This document shows, piece by piece, positions 1-10,852 of a DNA stretch of 64,000 bases. Source of the stretch: Gracilariopsis chorda (lineage: Eukaryota > Rhodophyta > Florideophyceae > Gracilariales > Gracilariaceae); contig NBIV01000086.1 in assembly GCA_003194525.1 (NCBI GenBank), positions 186,001 to 250,000 of the forward strand. Reading direction: 5' to 3'. The number at the start of each line of letters is the position of its first letter. Within the stretch, counting starts at the first letter, position 1. A program made the position numbers and the translations under genes. Below the pieces are notes generated by a model, which worked only from the letters and a program-made list of their open reading frames with translations, did no database searches and was not told the origin of the DNA.

Positions 1-396
1 GTTTTCGAGTACTCAACCAGCGAAAAGACGCCTGATGTTTACGACAGATCCAGCGTGCCGTTCAAACGCAAGTTCAATATGAACACTCTTGTGTACTCCG
101 GTCCGAACGGAGTGAATGTCCGCTCAAACCCTATGAAGATCGACGTCGGCCGTGACCTAAGCCAGGAGAAGATCAAAGTTGGCTTGCTGTGGAAACGGGA
201 TGTCTTGGTCTGGTACTTGAACGACAGGGAGGTGCGTCGAATTCGAAACTATGATTTCCATAACCCGTTATACCTTCAGCTGGACTCGGAGGTTTTTCCA
301 GTCTGGTTTGGTGAGCCAGGCCAGTATGGACCTAAGAAACTTCCAAATGCCTGGCAGATTTACTACGTCCGCAGCTATCAAATGGTTCGTTCCTAA
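1..396 (+). CDS. GH16-family glycoside hydrolase (agarase/carrageenase type), C-terminal part
   Basis: The frame is open from base 1 to the TAA at 394-396, giving about 131 residues of a gene whose 5' part lies outside the window. The pattern fits the last strands of the GH16 jelly roll: a WYLNDREVRRI strand, then NPLYLQLDSEVFP, then a closing WQIYYVRSYQM segment. In the family these hydrolases cut or remodel beta-linked galactans or glucans in the wall or extracellular space. The catalytic ExDxxE motif would lie upstream and cannot be checked. In red algae such enzymes usually act on the alga's own agar- or carrageenan-like matrix. An AATAAA at 546-551 could be the poly(A) signal. Assignment to GH16 is fairly secure; the substrate is inference. 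Confidence 0.75.
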   Translation, partial: VFEYSTSEKTPDVYDRSSVPFKRKFNMNTLVYSGPNGVNVRSNPMKIDVGRDLSQEKIKVGLLWKRDVLVWYLNDREVRRIRNYDFHNPLYLQLDSEVFPVWFGEPGQYGPKKLPNAWQIYYVRSYQMVRS

Positions 397-3300
397 TTAC
401 CAATGTGGCTGTTCTGATCACCACCTGGTTGTGAACCAAGCCAGGCGAAGTCGAGTTCATAGAGTTTCTAACAGATGTCAACTAACTAATGATCTAATAA
501 ACTAGTACCGTTGGTTCTGGCCTTCTACATGTTCATGTTCCCCACAATAAAGGCAGGACCTAACGAAAAGAAGAAGCAGAGTTATGGTGCCTATTTCTTT
601 TTTACCGTCATGGCTGTAGCATGAGTGGGTGAAGGAAGCACTGGGCTTCTGAGAGGTTCGATACTTCTATATTTACTGGAGAAAAGAGTGGCATGCTTAT
701 ATGCTCAAGTACTTTCGAGGATAGCATACCTTGGTTCTAACTTGGGTATCATTTAGAACGGGTAGCTAATCGGAGTGCTTGAATTGTACCAAACTAAGTT
801 GGCTGAGTCATATGAGTGCTAACAAAAGTGAAACGAAGCTGCTTGTGGAAGAACTGCAGCTTGTGCTGCAGCCGGTGCAGACTGGTAAGGATGTTTGGGA
901 CGGCATTGAGCACAGAACTGTGCTGAACTTCGTCACCTGTACGGACAGAACCACTCTTTTCAGAAATGTATAAAATAGAGTAGACCGCATGCCTTTTTTA
1001 GGAGGGAGAGGAAAAGGAAAGAACGACGACTACGAATAAACAACGGATTACTACCGCGATTCATTCGGCTGCCTTGGCGAGTACCGTGGGCTCCACGAAC
1101 CTATGTGGCTTAAGGCGGACTTGCCGAATAATCCGGTGCTAAGTCACTCTGAATCAAAGGAGGAAGGTAGCGGCTACGTTGATGATTACTCTGAGCGATG
1201 CGATAGGCGCCTTGAAAGAACATGTTGTGGGAACAAGTCATATGCCGAGTACTCCGGATCCGCACTAAAGGATCCTGAACGAACGAATGTGATGTACAGG
1301 TCAGCATGCCGAAGTGGGGTTACCCAAGGAATGTTTGGTACCAGTTTTCTTTTTGGAAGGGGATGACCCGGGATGTCATTAAACTCGCCCAGGCGATCGG
1401 CGGACTGGTCGCCTTCGTCGACCTGGGATGTCTCTAAAAGCGACCAGGCAGTCGGCAGACCGACGGCCCCAAGCGACCTGGGTGGCACTGTCCAGAAAAG
1501 GCCCCCGCTAAGCTGTGCGAAACGGTAGGCACGACGCACGCGCTTCCCGGAAGATCTTGCCAGCCTTTCCCTGAGTTTTCCCGGAAGGGTCAGGAGTTTC
1601 CTACGGAAACTGAGGCGGCAGTCTTACCTCACGCAGCATCTCAGCATCGCGTGGATAATGGAAGAAAACAGGCCCGCCCGTACAAGGATCTGAATGGTTT
1701 TACAGGGTTTTTACGGAACTTGCGCCAGGATTGAAGAAAGCACGTGTGTTAGGTCGGTTCAACTACCCGAAATCGCCAAGGGTAAAGAGGAAAGGGTGGG
1801 TAGAACGTCTTTAGTGCTTCTAGACGACTAAAACGAGGCACATTGGAATCCGCCTTGTCGTGGTGTGCCCTTTAGCTGACGTCCTCTGGTGGAAAGGGAA
1901 GGAATAGCAGAGAAAAGAATGGAAAAGGCGAGTCGCGTCAGAACGAAATGGATCCGATCTCGGGTCTTCCCGTAGAAGCTTGGTACTAATCTTTCCATGT
2001 TCCGAGATAGTAGCTATTGAGCGCAACACGGCTGCTGCAAGGTGAGAGCAAGCAGCAGTCATCGGCTACATTCCGGGGACATGAATAGAGATTGGTACTA
2101 CGGGACAGAGAAAATCTTTCTTTCCGAGGAGCTTTACGTACATAGAGTTTAGCATGCTAGACGAAGAAAAGCTCCCCTGTAGAGTTAGATTCTACCACAA
2201 TGCCGTAATCAGGTAATGTGTGCCCATAAAAAAGAAGAAGAAGAAGAAGAAGTGGGGTTCCTCGACACATACGGCGAAGCATGCAGATGTAACATAAATA
2301 CATCAAGAACGGACGCTATGTGATTACGGACGTAACGGTTTGAATAAAAACTACAAACTGCAACCGTAGAATGTCTATACAAGAACGTCTCCACTTGTCT
2401 CATTGTAGAAGGAGACCTGGCAGTCTCCTTAAATGTTTTGTTGCGGCCCAAAGCCTTACGCAATCAGGATTTAGGTCTTATGATCGAAGCGTAGTGCTGG
2501 GCACAGGTGACAAGGAAGTATGATAGTTGAAGAGGGTGTAGAGTCTTATCCTCATTGTTTGCTTGTCGATTCCTTTTCTACAGCTTTTATAGTGAGGAAT
2601 CACTCCCTCGAGCAAGTATCCATCGTACCAATCTCTACCTTCGTGATAGAACCGTCCGGTTTGTTCTTGGTCTCTAGTGACAATCACCTCCCATTAAGGT
2701 CCATGGTTCTGATCCAACTAGGATTAAAGCCGTCGTGATCTAGAACTATATCTTGTTTCTCAAGCTCCGGTTGTTCAACGTTCCATTAGCTACCCAAAAA
2801 CTGTCGTACTCGGTCAAACTATCTATTCTCTAGACTAGATACCAGACTGCTGCTTGCAAATTTGACCCAGCCTGCATAGATCACGGATGGCGCCCTGTAA
2901 CCGCATTTGCGCCTTCCAGGCATGGAATGACTAGTGTAACAAGTATAAGAGAAAACGGAACAGTCCAGTTCACTGTCTCAGTCAAACACAACTTCAAGAG
3001 TCCATTCTGTAAATATGTTTACCCCTATAAGCATAACATTCGTGCTCCTTCTTGTGGCATGCACGGTTTTGGCATCGACATGTCTGGTAAAGTGTTGATG
3101 GCCACGCAAATGCGCCCGTGTGCTTTATACTGGATTTTCAAGGACACGAAGAAGCTTATTTACTTGAGGCTTTTGCGCGGCGATCGTAGTGGAACCGCTT
3201 CTCCGTCGTCTCCGATGCAGTTCTCGAATCGGTTCTTCTGACTCGCAAGCATCAAGGACCGGAGGAAAGACGACCGCGATGCCCAGTCATCAAATATCAT

Positions 3301-3422
3301 TGAATAACGAAAGGCTTGGCTGGAGGCACCGTGACAGGCTTCAAGGCGGCCGCGTTTTGACTGTTTGTAGGAATAGGCAGGCTTGTAGGGTTTGAGAGTC
3401 AAAAAAAGCAAGCAGGCTTGTA
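397..3422. other. Intergenic region, no supportable gene
   Basis: After the GH16 stop there are only short, mutually overlapping open frames on both strands, none with a recognisable motif. An AAG/AGA microsatellite lies at about 2227-2251. The 1370-1560 stretch is GC-richer and repeats GACC/TGGTCG words, which may be a decayed transposon end. I could not define one. Confidence 0.5.
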
Positions 3423-3978
3423 CTACACGTGGCAGGACAACACTTGACGCTGTTTGCGCGCAATATAAAACTCCCGATCCCTCGTGGAAGAGGACGGATC
3501 GAAGGCATCCTTGGAGGACTTCCAAGGTCCTTGTGCCTGTTCTTTTGTCCGCGCCACCGCCATTGCGTTAGCACGATATACTGTCGCATTTCTCGTTCTG
3601 ACCAACATAAAGCTCCCGTTTTCGTCCTCTATAGCTGGCCGCGTTCGAGGCATAACGCTCCCATGCGGTCAGGGACGTTTTGTGGCGCATTCGTTTGCGT
3701 CCGTATCCGACACTGAGATCCGCTATCAGCCTTCCAGCATAACTGCAGTCACGGTGCGGCGAATCCAGGATACGTCTGTCAGATCAAGCCTATCTTCAGA
3801 ATTGAAATATATGCACCGCTGTTAAACCAAGCTTGCTCGCCTGGTGATACCAGAACACACTGATCGCAATATCGATTAATATGAACGCGAACAGAACAGA
3901 CAGAAGATGTTTTCTAGACCAAATGGCCCTACTCCACCGTAGTTTATCGCTGGAATGAATGCCACGATTGATGGGATT
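3423..3978 (-). pseudogene. Decayed possible type II membrane protein
   Basis: Read on the minus strand, a frame entering from the Harbinger insertion point gives a short basic N-terminal stretch (WSRAIWSRKH) followed by a hydrophobic helix (LLSVLFAFILIDIAISVFWY). After a frameshift near 3800 a soluble segment continues to 3423, with two adjacent stops and one further stop. A short cytosolic tail, one membrane helix and then a lumenal domain is the layout of Golgi type II enzymes such as glycosyltransferases or sulfotransferases, but no catalytic motif was recognised. The Harbinger element at 3979 abuts the 5' side, so the insertion may have broken the gene. Function unknown. Confidence 0.3.
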
Positions 3979-4010
3979 AGAGGGATAACGCAAACCTCGT
4001 GATTTTCACA
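3979..4010 (+). repeat. Harbinger left terminal inverted repeat
   Basis: This 32-bp end pairs with 8229-8260 in inverted orientation with two mismatches. It is preceded by the ATT target copy at 3976-3978. Confidence 0.88.
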
Positions 4011-4355
4011 TGAGATCGCAATGTGAGTTCCGTTGTCAGCGCACAGTAGAATCATTTTCGAAACCACAGCAAATTACACAAGGTGGCTACAGTATTGTAG
4101 TCTGTTGCCCAACCATCTGGGAAGTGACCACAATAAACTGTGGCTCAGCCCTTCGGGCTCAGCTGAACCCCCCCTGCAGTAATGAAAGTGAGTATTACCC
4201 AACCCTCCTCCTACCGCGCACCTCGTACTCCTTCACGCCGTCCCGTCTAACGTCTGCTACCGTTTACCGTCCCATGCGCCAATGCGACTTTGAGATCGGG
4301 CGTGCAAAGGGGCGCCGCAACAAGCGGAAGCGGCTTATGCTAGCAGCAATCGTAC

Positions 4356-5394
4356 TTGACGCTGCGAACGCACAAGCGCTGCCGTGAGGCACACTCAAAT
4401 GTGCAATGTATTCAGCTGCGCTCGTGGCATATTTCTTCGAGTACGTTCAACATCAATATATTTAGCGAGGAGCAGAACCTGCCTAAATTTCGCTTTCGTA
4501 ATCACGAGATCAATCAGGTAGTTAATCTCTGCGGTTAGACATCTGGCAAAACCAAGCAGTGCCACTATCGTTGTGACTCGTTTACTGCAGCCTTTGTTGT
4601 ACTGCGTAAGTTGGCTTTCCCTACGCGCTGGAAAGACGTCGAGTCTATGTTCGGTATGCATGCCTCAGCGCTGTCCGAGGTCTTCTGGGAGGTTGTTGAG
4701 AGTCTTACTGCGTCGAAAGGGCACCTATTGGAAACATTACCATCCCCTCTTATGGAGCACAAGGGCAGCGATGTTTGCCGATGCCGTTCAAGCAAAGGGG
4801 GCACCATTGGATAACTGCGTGGGTTTCATTGACTGCACAAAGATACACGTGAGCCGTCCAGGAGGTGAAAGAGAGTACCAGAGAACGTGCTACTCTGGTC
4901 ACGAGCGCTTCTACTGCCCAATATATCAGACGATCACCAAGCCAGACGGCCTTATATTATACCTGTATGAGACAGAGGATTGACAGCGACACGATATGAC
5001 GCTGTACCGCCAGAGTAATCTGGATACAGCGTTGTAGGAGGATCTTATGATTAACGGCATGCAGTACTGTCTGTACGGTGACTCTGTCTATGTCCTTTGC
5101 GCGTGGTTACAGACGGCATATTCAAGAGTTAGGGCGACGGAGAGTCAGGCGGCCTACAAAAAAGATATTTGCGCTCTTCTTAAGGCAGTGGAGTGGACGT
5201 ACAAAGATCTGAAACAGATCTTCACCTCGCAAGACTTTAAAACGCTTCTCAAGGTTGGACAGGTGCCAATCGCCTTGCTGTACAAGTCCGCAGCACTGTT
5301 CTGGAACTTTCATATATGCATGAGTCACGGAGAACAGGTCGTTTTGTACTTCAATTGCCCGCCCCCTACGCTCGCAGAATACCTTGGGCAGTAG
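4356..5394 (+). pseudogene. PIF/Harbinger DDE transposase (DDE_Tnp_4), broken
   Basis: The catalytic core of a Harbinger transposase is recognisable, although the frame contains a TAG near 4539, a one-base frameshift near 4757, a TGA at 4981-4983 and a TAG at 5035-5037. The upstream part has the family's FPTRWKDVESMFG region. The three acidic residues are all visible: D in VGFIDCTK, D in CLYGDSVY and E in VEWTYKDLKQ. The family's RPG, YSGHERFY and PDGLILYLY blocks lie between the first two. The C-terminal block ends at PTLAEYLGQ. The true start is uncertain; 4356 is only the beginning of the open stretch. The enzyme would cut and join the element's ends with help from the accessory protein. 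Confidence 0.85.
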
Positions 5395-5527
5395 TACCGT
5401 AAACTGCACGTGAGCGTGAGAAGCGAGAGCAAAGTCCAGGAGCGAAGGTTTCGCCAGTCAAGCCGTAGGCGAGGCTGTTGCGGCGCCGCTCGGGGCCCTT
5501 TTTCCCATTCTTTTTTGTCCGTTTCCT

Positions 5528-6448
5528 TTACTGAAGCTTCTTCACTAATGCGTCAAGTACAGCTAGCATCCCCTTTCGTTCTTCCCTCGTGTTGCGCCTT
5601 TCCTGATTGTCCATGCCCGCACGCTTGACCTCGAGTTCGATACAGCGCTTGTCGAGAGAGAGACGCTTCGTGTCGTGGTCCTGTTGACGCAGGGTACGAG
5701 CGTCGTTTTGCTCCGCAAGGCACTGCTCGAACGCAAATCGCTCCTCTTCCAGGCGCACGTGTTTCGCCTACACCTCGCGCCTCGCAACAATGTGGTCCTC
5801 CATCAGGTCCTTCTCCTCTTCGTCCAAGTCCACCACAATCGCCCGCTTCTTCCGAAGCTTTCGGAACTCAGCCCTCTTCTCCGAGGTTTTTCGGGCAGCC
5901 GCCTTCTCCCTAATTTCCTCCCCAGCGGCCAACAGACGCTTGTCCAGCTCGGTTCGTTCATCCTGCTCGGTGCGACGCCTCTCATCCACCTCGTCTATGG
6001 CCAGCACTATGACTTCCAGGAGCTTCTCCCTCTCGCCCTGCACCTCGTTAATTCCAGAGGCAGCAGCGTTGTTATGCACAGCGCGGCGGTGGTCCGAGAT
6101 GATATTCTTCAGGCAGCCACTCAACGCCTTCTACGTCGGGATACACACGACGGCAAGACCACCAGAGGGAGCGGAGAAAAGAAAGAGAGCCAGCGCTTCT
6201 TTGAACCGTGCCTGCGCCTCGTCATACGGGGCGATGTGAGCGTCGACAGCGGTGAGCGCTTTCAGCAGGAGCACATCCCACGCTGCTGAGAAGCGCTGCG
6301 CTTCTTCCGTCCGCTTCCAGGCGCAGAAGGCACAGCAGGCGTGGCTGGCGGGTCGGCGGAGGAAGCACGAGGTTTTGTGCTATGCGCAGTAGAAGCGCTC
6401 TTTGAAGGGGGCAGTGGGCTTCCAGGACGAACCACGGGGGGTCGCCAT
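5528..6448 (-). pseudogene. Harbinger accessory protein (Myb-like/coiled-coil type), broken
   Basis: The minus-strand reading starts at the ATG at 6448 (MATPRGSSWKP). A Ser/Pro-rich linker follows, with a basic GRKKRS patch that could be a nuclear signal. Then comes a helical segment containing WDVLLLKALTAVDAHIAPYD, and finally about 200 residues of charged coiled coil rich in E, K and R, ending at LAVLDALVKKLQ. Frameshifts near 6300-6400 and in-frame stops near 6130 and 5760 break it. Harbinger elements need a second protein, often Myb/SANT-like, for nuclear import and end binding. Position and architecture fit that role, but the Myb fold itself is not clear here. The Tc1-like element landed 95 bp upstream of its start codon. 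Confidence 0.65.
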
Positions 6449-6544
6449 GTTTCGTAACTTGACGTCGGTGAGCCGGGAGAGAGTGCGCCCACTGTTTGGC
6501 GGGAACGTCTTCTCCCTTTTGGTATTGATACGGGGGGTGCTGTA

Positions 6545-6754
6545 CACTGCCCGAAATTCAAATAGGTCCAACAGACCAGCGGCCTTGCTCGTGAAGAGCA
6601 AGGCCAGTGAGAATCTGTTGAGTAGCTCAGAACATGTACAATAGTAGAGTTTTTGCATTGGTAGTAGCAAAAAGACAAAGTAGAACTCAAACAACATATT
6701 TAGACTTTACTATGTGAAATTTAGCATAAATCCACGAAATTCAATAAGTCCAAA
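6545..6754 (+). repeat. Left inverted repeat of the Tc1-like element with two direct-repeat sites
   Basis: The outer site is at about 6550-6570 (CCGAAATTCAAATAGGTCC) and the inner site at about 6731-6754 (CCACGAAATTCAATAAGTCC). The two have the same orientation and are about 180 bp apart, as in the IR/DR ends of Sleeping Beauty-like Tc1 elements. Confidence 0.75.
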
Positions 6755-6775
6755 AACAACTTTGTAGACAAAACA

Positions 6776-7777
6776 TCACAATAAATGGCCAGAAGGTCCA
6801 CCATTTGCATCCAGCACGCATAGTAGACGATTATTGATAGAACAGTAGAGTTTCCGTATAAAATCTTCCTCGATATTGTTCCATACTGATGCGGTTTTAG
6901 CACCAAGCTCGTCCACAGTATTAAACTGCTTAAAACCTTGATACAAGTCCCTTACCACACACCCCCACACATTTTCAATTAAATTCAAGTCTGGAATATG
7001 AGCCGGCCAATGTAAAACTTCAACTTTCTTGCGTACAATCCAATCTTTTGTATACTTAGAACGACAGTGTATGTACTATCGTGCTCTAAAGTCCAACTTT
7101 CATCTAATGTTTCTGAAGCAAAAGGTAAAAGATTCTCTTCAAATAGTTGCACATTGTCCGTAAAGTTCTGATTACCATTCAATTCTACTACTTGCAGCGC
7201 ATCAGAGTAATAAATAGCTACCCAAACCATGACCTATCCATCTCCCATATTGCGTTTAGAAAACAATCTTGGTTCGGTAGGTAGATCGTGCCAGTACATG
7301 CAGTTCATACCAGGGCCGTCCAAATTGAACTTCGTCTCATCCGTAAAAATAACTTTCTTCCAATCGATAGCCTCAGATTGAAGATACTTTCTAGCAAACT
7401 GTACCCGTTTAATTTTGTGTGCCGCCTTCATGTAAGGATCTTTTATCATTTTTTTGTACTTGAGGTGTGGAATTTTGTAAAGTTTGTGCTGTACTCGACG
7501 AGTTGTTACGTGGAGTTTCATGTATTTACACATGTAATTTGGACTGAAGTCTCTGGTTAAAGCTTTGCGAACTATCCGCCGTTCTGTTTTTTTTAATCTG
7601 TCGTTTATGAGCTTGCAAATACTTTTGGCTGGATTTGTTCAAGTTGTTTAAGAACTTTTGCACGGCTCCTCTAGAGCGGTTGATAGCCTCTGCAATGTCT
7701 CTTTGGCTGACTTGCTAATGATGTAGATCTAAAATGACGCTTTTTTCCCTTTGTATAAGGGCTTTGTGGCGGGACAT
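6776..7777 (-). pseudogene. Tc1/mariner transposase, broken
   Basis: The start is taken at the ATG at 7777 (MSRHKALIQREKSVI). A helix-turn-helix follows (SQRDIAEAINRSRGAVQKFL), then a basic stretch, then the catalytic domain. The first acidic residue is in VIFTDETKFNLDG. A YWHDL block follows, then an NPD-type block read as DLNLIENVWGCVV, which supplies the terminal acidic residue. The tail ends with the stop at 6776. Length is about 333 codons, normal for Tc1. A TAG after LDLHH, frameshifts near 7234 and 6990, and degradation of the second acidic block make it non-functional. It would have bound the paired IR/DR sites at the element ends. Confidence 0.85.
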
Positions 7778-7900
7778 TTTTTGCAACTGTTGTTTAGACG
7801 TTCTTTGTTCAAGACTATGAAACCGTTTGGTGTCGTTCTAGTAGGCTCGGTTTCACTTACAAATGGTAAAAAAGCGCGTCGAAGTACAGTAACCAAGTGT

Positions 7901-8111
7901 TTGGATTTATTGAATTTCGTGGATCTATTTCGCATTTCATATTTTATAGTCTACATAAGTTCTTTCTAGGGCTACTCTGCACTTTTGGCCTTCTTGGTGC
8001 CGTTAAATGTAATAGTCTTTACGCTCAGACGCGCTACTCCACCGTCGATCGGCCTTACTTTTCACGAGCAAGGCCGGTGGCTTGGTGGATTTATTTGAAT
8101 TTCGGGGACTG
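7901..8111 (-). repeat. Right inverted repeat of the Tc1-like element with two direct-repeat sites
   Basis: The inner site is 7901-7924 and the outer site about 8086-8107. Each is the reverse complement of its left-end counterpart. Confidence 0.75.
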
Positions 8112-8228
8112 TACAGGATGATTTTTCCTATTTCGAAAAGAAGCTCTCCAAGCAGAAAATGAGATAGCCTCAGAATCAAATTGCGTCTTTGTTTCCCGAC
8201 GTGTGCAAAGTTTCAGGCAAAATCAATC

Positions 8229-8260
8229 TGTGAAAATCATGAGGTTTGCGTAATCCCTCT
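8229..8260 (-). repeat. Harbinger right terminal inverted repeat
   Basis: This end pairs with 3979-4010 and is followed by the ATT target copy at 8261-8263. Only about 30 bp separate it from the start of Helitron H1. Confidence 0.88.
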
Positions 8261-8319
8261 ATTACCTCTCTTCGTGAGTTGTTGAGATACGCGTATGAGG
8301 GGGGTGTTCTTGATTGAAT

Positions 8320-8395
8320 GGAGGCGTTGCGCCACAAAATCGTCTTGCACGCCCCCGTTTGCGCATGCAAAACGCCCATTTGGCGCAACGCCTCC
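8320..8395 (+). repeat. 5'-terminal hairpin of Helitron H1
   Basis: The arms GGAGGCGTTGCGCCA (8320-8334) and TGGCGCAACGCCTCC (8381-8395) are perfect complements. The same hairpin occurs in H2 (41705-41719/41766-41780) and H3 (48354-48368/48415-48429), and in degenerate form at the two short relatives. Confidence 0.85.
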
Positions 8396-8412
8396 CTACC
8401 ATTTAAAACATT

Positions 8413-8463
8413 CAGCAGCAGCAGCAGCAGCAAAGCGTTCAGTTAATTAGCTGCTGCTGCTGC
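8413..8463 (+). repeat. (CAG)n...(CTG)n foldback
   Basis: A CAG run at 8413-8431 faces a CTG run at 8450-8463, so the two can pair. The same arrangement occurs at about 41640-41692 in H2. It is a constant part of the Helitron 5' end and not coding polyglutamine. Confidence 0.7.
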
Positions 8464-9345
8464 ATGTTGATTGTGCAATGGCTGCTGAATGGCTTGCAAT
8501 ACAATCAAATTGTAGCGCCAGCCACTCAGGAGCTAAAACCCAGCGGTTCATTCTGACACGTGGCAAATTGCACTGCGCTAGTGCAGTGCATTCCAACACG
8601 TGGCAAATTGCGCTTGTGCAGTGTATACTGAAATTTCATTGCAGACATGCCTGCAACAGACGTATATTCTGCACTGGCGCATTGCCAAATGCATCTCGCT
8701 TGCTGACCCTAACCACTATTTTCCATCCCATTCACGCTTGGCCAATAGCGCAGTGTCATAACCTTTTGCTACTTTGGGCACTGTTTGCTGGCCTGGGACC
8801 TAGGCAAGGCCGAGCTCGTGTGCAGGTCGCCACAAGGGTAACCCACTAAGTACCACGGATCTGGGAAAGGTCAGGTGCTCCTCTGTTGTATACTGGTCGC
8901 TTGACGGCGATCAGGAAGTCTGAGGGTTTCCCGGACCTAATACCAGCTTGCTGTGCAGGGTCCGGGGCGGCCACCGTGTCGTACCTCTTGGGGCCGAAAA
9001 GCACATTTCGGTGTGTGAGTAAAGGCAGACCAGTCCTTACAACCGGACGCGGGTTAAACATCAAACGGCTTGAAAACCGGCTGGGCACACTCCGCCCGTC
9101 ATAATCCAACAGGAGTGTGTCGAGAGTCCCTGTGCTGCGCACGACTGCATCGGGTAAATATAAGCCTTGCAGAATTTTTTTTTAATTGCTGCATGCGATT
9201 AGGCCCGGTGGGTGCAACGCAACAAAGTGCAACCATTTTTTCACTTTCAACTTTGTGTTTTATTGGGAATTATTCTGGAACTCTGGCAAATTCTTTAACA
9301 GTTTAAAAACATAGAATTGTTTTTTTCTTTTCTTGGTAAATTGAA

Positions 9346-10832
9346 ATGACGCGAGCAGGGCGACGTCTGAACTCTGGTGTCGTCCGATATAACTTGGGAG
9401 GTGCCGGACACAATTCTGGAGGTGCCAGGTTGAACGCAGGCGGTGCAAGGCAAAACGCTGGTGGTGGTCTCGTCAGCAGTGTTGCAGCACGGGCAGGAGC
9501 TGGAAAACCCCGAAGAATACCAGCTCTTCCAGCTCCAGATGAGTTGGGAGTACATGAGAGCGGAGCGCACGTGCAAGGACCCGTTGTTCCAGCCGTGGAA
9601 GAGGGTGAAATTACTCCTGCACCTACTTTGGTTGCAGCTGCAGATAGCACAAGCGCCGCTGGAGCGAGTGCGTCTGTTGCCACAGGTCTATCAACTTCAT
9701 GCCCAATTCCTGGATTTCTGGAGTTTGTGAGAGGCCTTCCAAGTCACATTCCATCCCCTCCGATGCCTTCCCCTCTCCCACCGATGCCTGCAGAACAGGT
9801 GCCCGTTGTGATGGAAGTAGAAGAGGATGAGATCATCCCTGCTCCTTCACAGGCACCGCTGTCACCACCGCCGCCACAGCAGCCTGCTCTGCGACAAGCT
9901 GAACAAGAGAAAGAACAGATCCCAGTCCCGATGGAAGTGGAAGAGGATGAGAATATCCCGGCTCCCTCACACCCGCCGCCGCAACCTGCGCTGCCACAAA
10001 CTGAACAGTGGAACAACAGGTGCCCATTCCGATGGAGGTGGAAGAGGGTGAGATCACACCGGCTCCCTCACACCAGCCGCAGCATCAGCCACAGCATCAG
10101 CCACAGCAACAGCTTGATACAACGATCATGCAGTGTGGTGGACGTCCGGATCGAGGACTGTATGGCGTGTACTATGCGTGGGATACCGCGGCTGATGAAG
10201 CTTGGGATGATCCATCCATCCTTGCAAGCGTTCCACAGTTTGAGTCGCTTTCCACGGCGGGTCAAAGGCGATGAAGAAGATGCGGCGAGCACGCACACAC
10301 GCTCTCCTCCTGCCCGTACCTGGACTGGACATTGAGAATTCAAATCTGCAAGTACTGCGGATGCGTTTTGCTTGGCAAAGAGACCAATGGAGTGTGCTGT
10401 GGAATGGAAAGAATGTCAGGGTGGGGCGTCACGTTCCGCAGAAGGCATTGCAGTGAGTTGGTTCGCAGTCTTTATAGTCTGAGAGCCTTTCACAGCCACT
10501 TTCTCAACTTTAATACGCTCTTCGCTACGACGCAAGCGTTCATGGACATGTGGTATGTGACGGCAGGCGATCGCTCCTTTCTCAGACTTGAGGGCAACGC
10601 AGCTCTCGCTCTGCCAACGCAGAACCCGAAGAACACGCGCTACTGCTTTCTTTGGGGTACCGGTCCGCCTTCCTTGGATCCCTCTCACTATGCGCGTGCC
10701 AAATTTCGTGCGTTCTTCAAGATATCAACGTACGAGATATTGTGCCCAAGTTGTACGATGTGATCCAGCCCAAGCCAGACGTGGTGCTCGAACGTTACCG
10801 ATCCTTGATTAGCACGCAACAGCAACAACAAT
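9346..10832 (+). pseudogene. Helitron H1 N-terminal region (repeat plus zinc-finger), broken
   Basis: The start is ATG 9346 (MTRAGRRLNSG), conserved in all three copies. Glycine-rich heptads of the GGAR-x-N type come first. A linker follows with about three tandem units built on PMEVEEDExIPAPS and Pro/Gln-rich tails. A cysteine-rich Helitron N-terminal domain comes last, with an ICKYCGCVLLGKE-type knuckle. Frameshifts near 9500, 10010 and 10270 split it into overlapping frames. The conserved downstream block LRLEGNAALALPTQN corresponds to the iyH-like segment that precedes Rep in Helitron proteins. Its likely role is DNA or protein contact; only the zinc-ligand pattern is visible. Confidence 0.75.
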
Positions 10833-10852
10833 AACAAAATGAGGAGACTGCC

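Larger units (their letters stand above)
6545..8111 (-). mobile_element. Tc1/mariner element with IR/DR-type ends
   Basis: This 1,567-bp element is flanked by TA on each side (6543-6544, 8112-8113) and begins CACTGCCCGAAATTC on the left and CAGTCCCCGAAATTC read inward on the right. About 65 bp of the outer ends are inverted repeats. An inner copy of the same binding-site word lies about 180 bp inside each end. It contains one minus-strand transposase pseudogene. It is nested in the Harbinger element and is therefore younger than it. Confidence 0.88.
3979..8260. mobile_element. PIF/Harbinger DNA transposon interrupted by a Tc1-like element
   Basis: The ends are 32-bp inverted repeats (3979-4010 and 8229-8260) beginning AGAGGGATWACGCAAACCTC and differing at two positions. 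They are flanked by ATT on both sides (3976-3978, 8261-8263), and a 3-bp target duplication is expected for this superfamily. Inside are the two genes typical of Harbinger elements, arranged tail to tail: a DDE transposase on plus and an accessory coiled-coil protein on minus. Without the 1.57-kb Tc1-like insertion the element is about 2.7 kb. Both genes carry stops and frameshifts, so this copy is dead. Confidence 0.88.

Noticed and set aside
1186-1539. 117-codon minus-strand frame in the left intergenic region
   Set aside because: No motif, overlaps other frames, and sits in a stretch with repeated GACC words that keeps frames open by composition.
6262-6690. 142-codon minus-strand frame across the Tc1/Harbinger border
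   Set aside because: Its first part crosses the Tc1 inverted repeat, so as a single gene it is an artefact; only the Ser/Pro-rich part belongs to the Harbinger accessory gene.
8413-8463. CAG run as a polyglutamine coding repeat
   Set aside because: It lies in the non-coding Helitron 5' end and recurs at the same place in the other copies with a facing CTG run.
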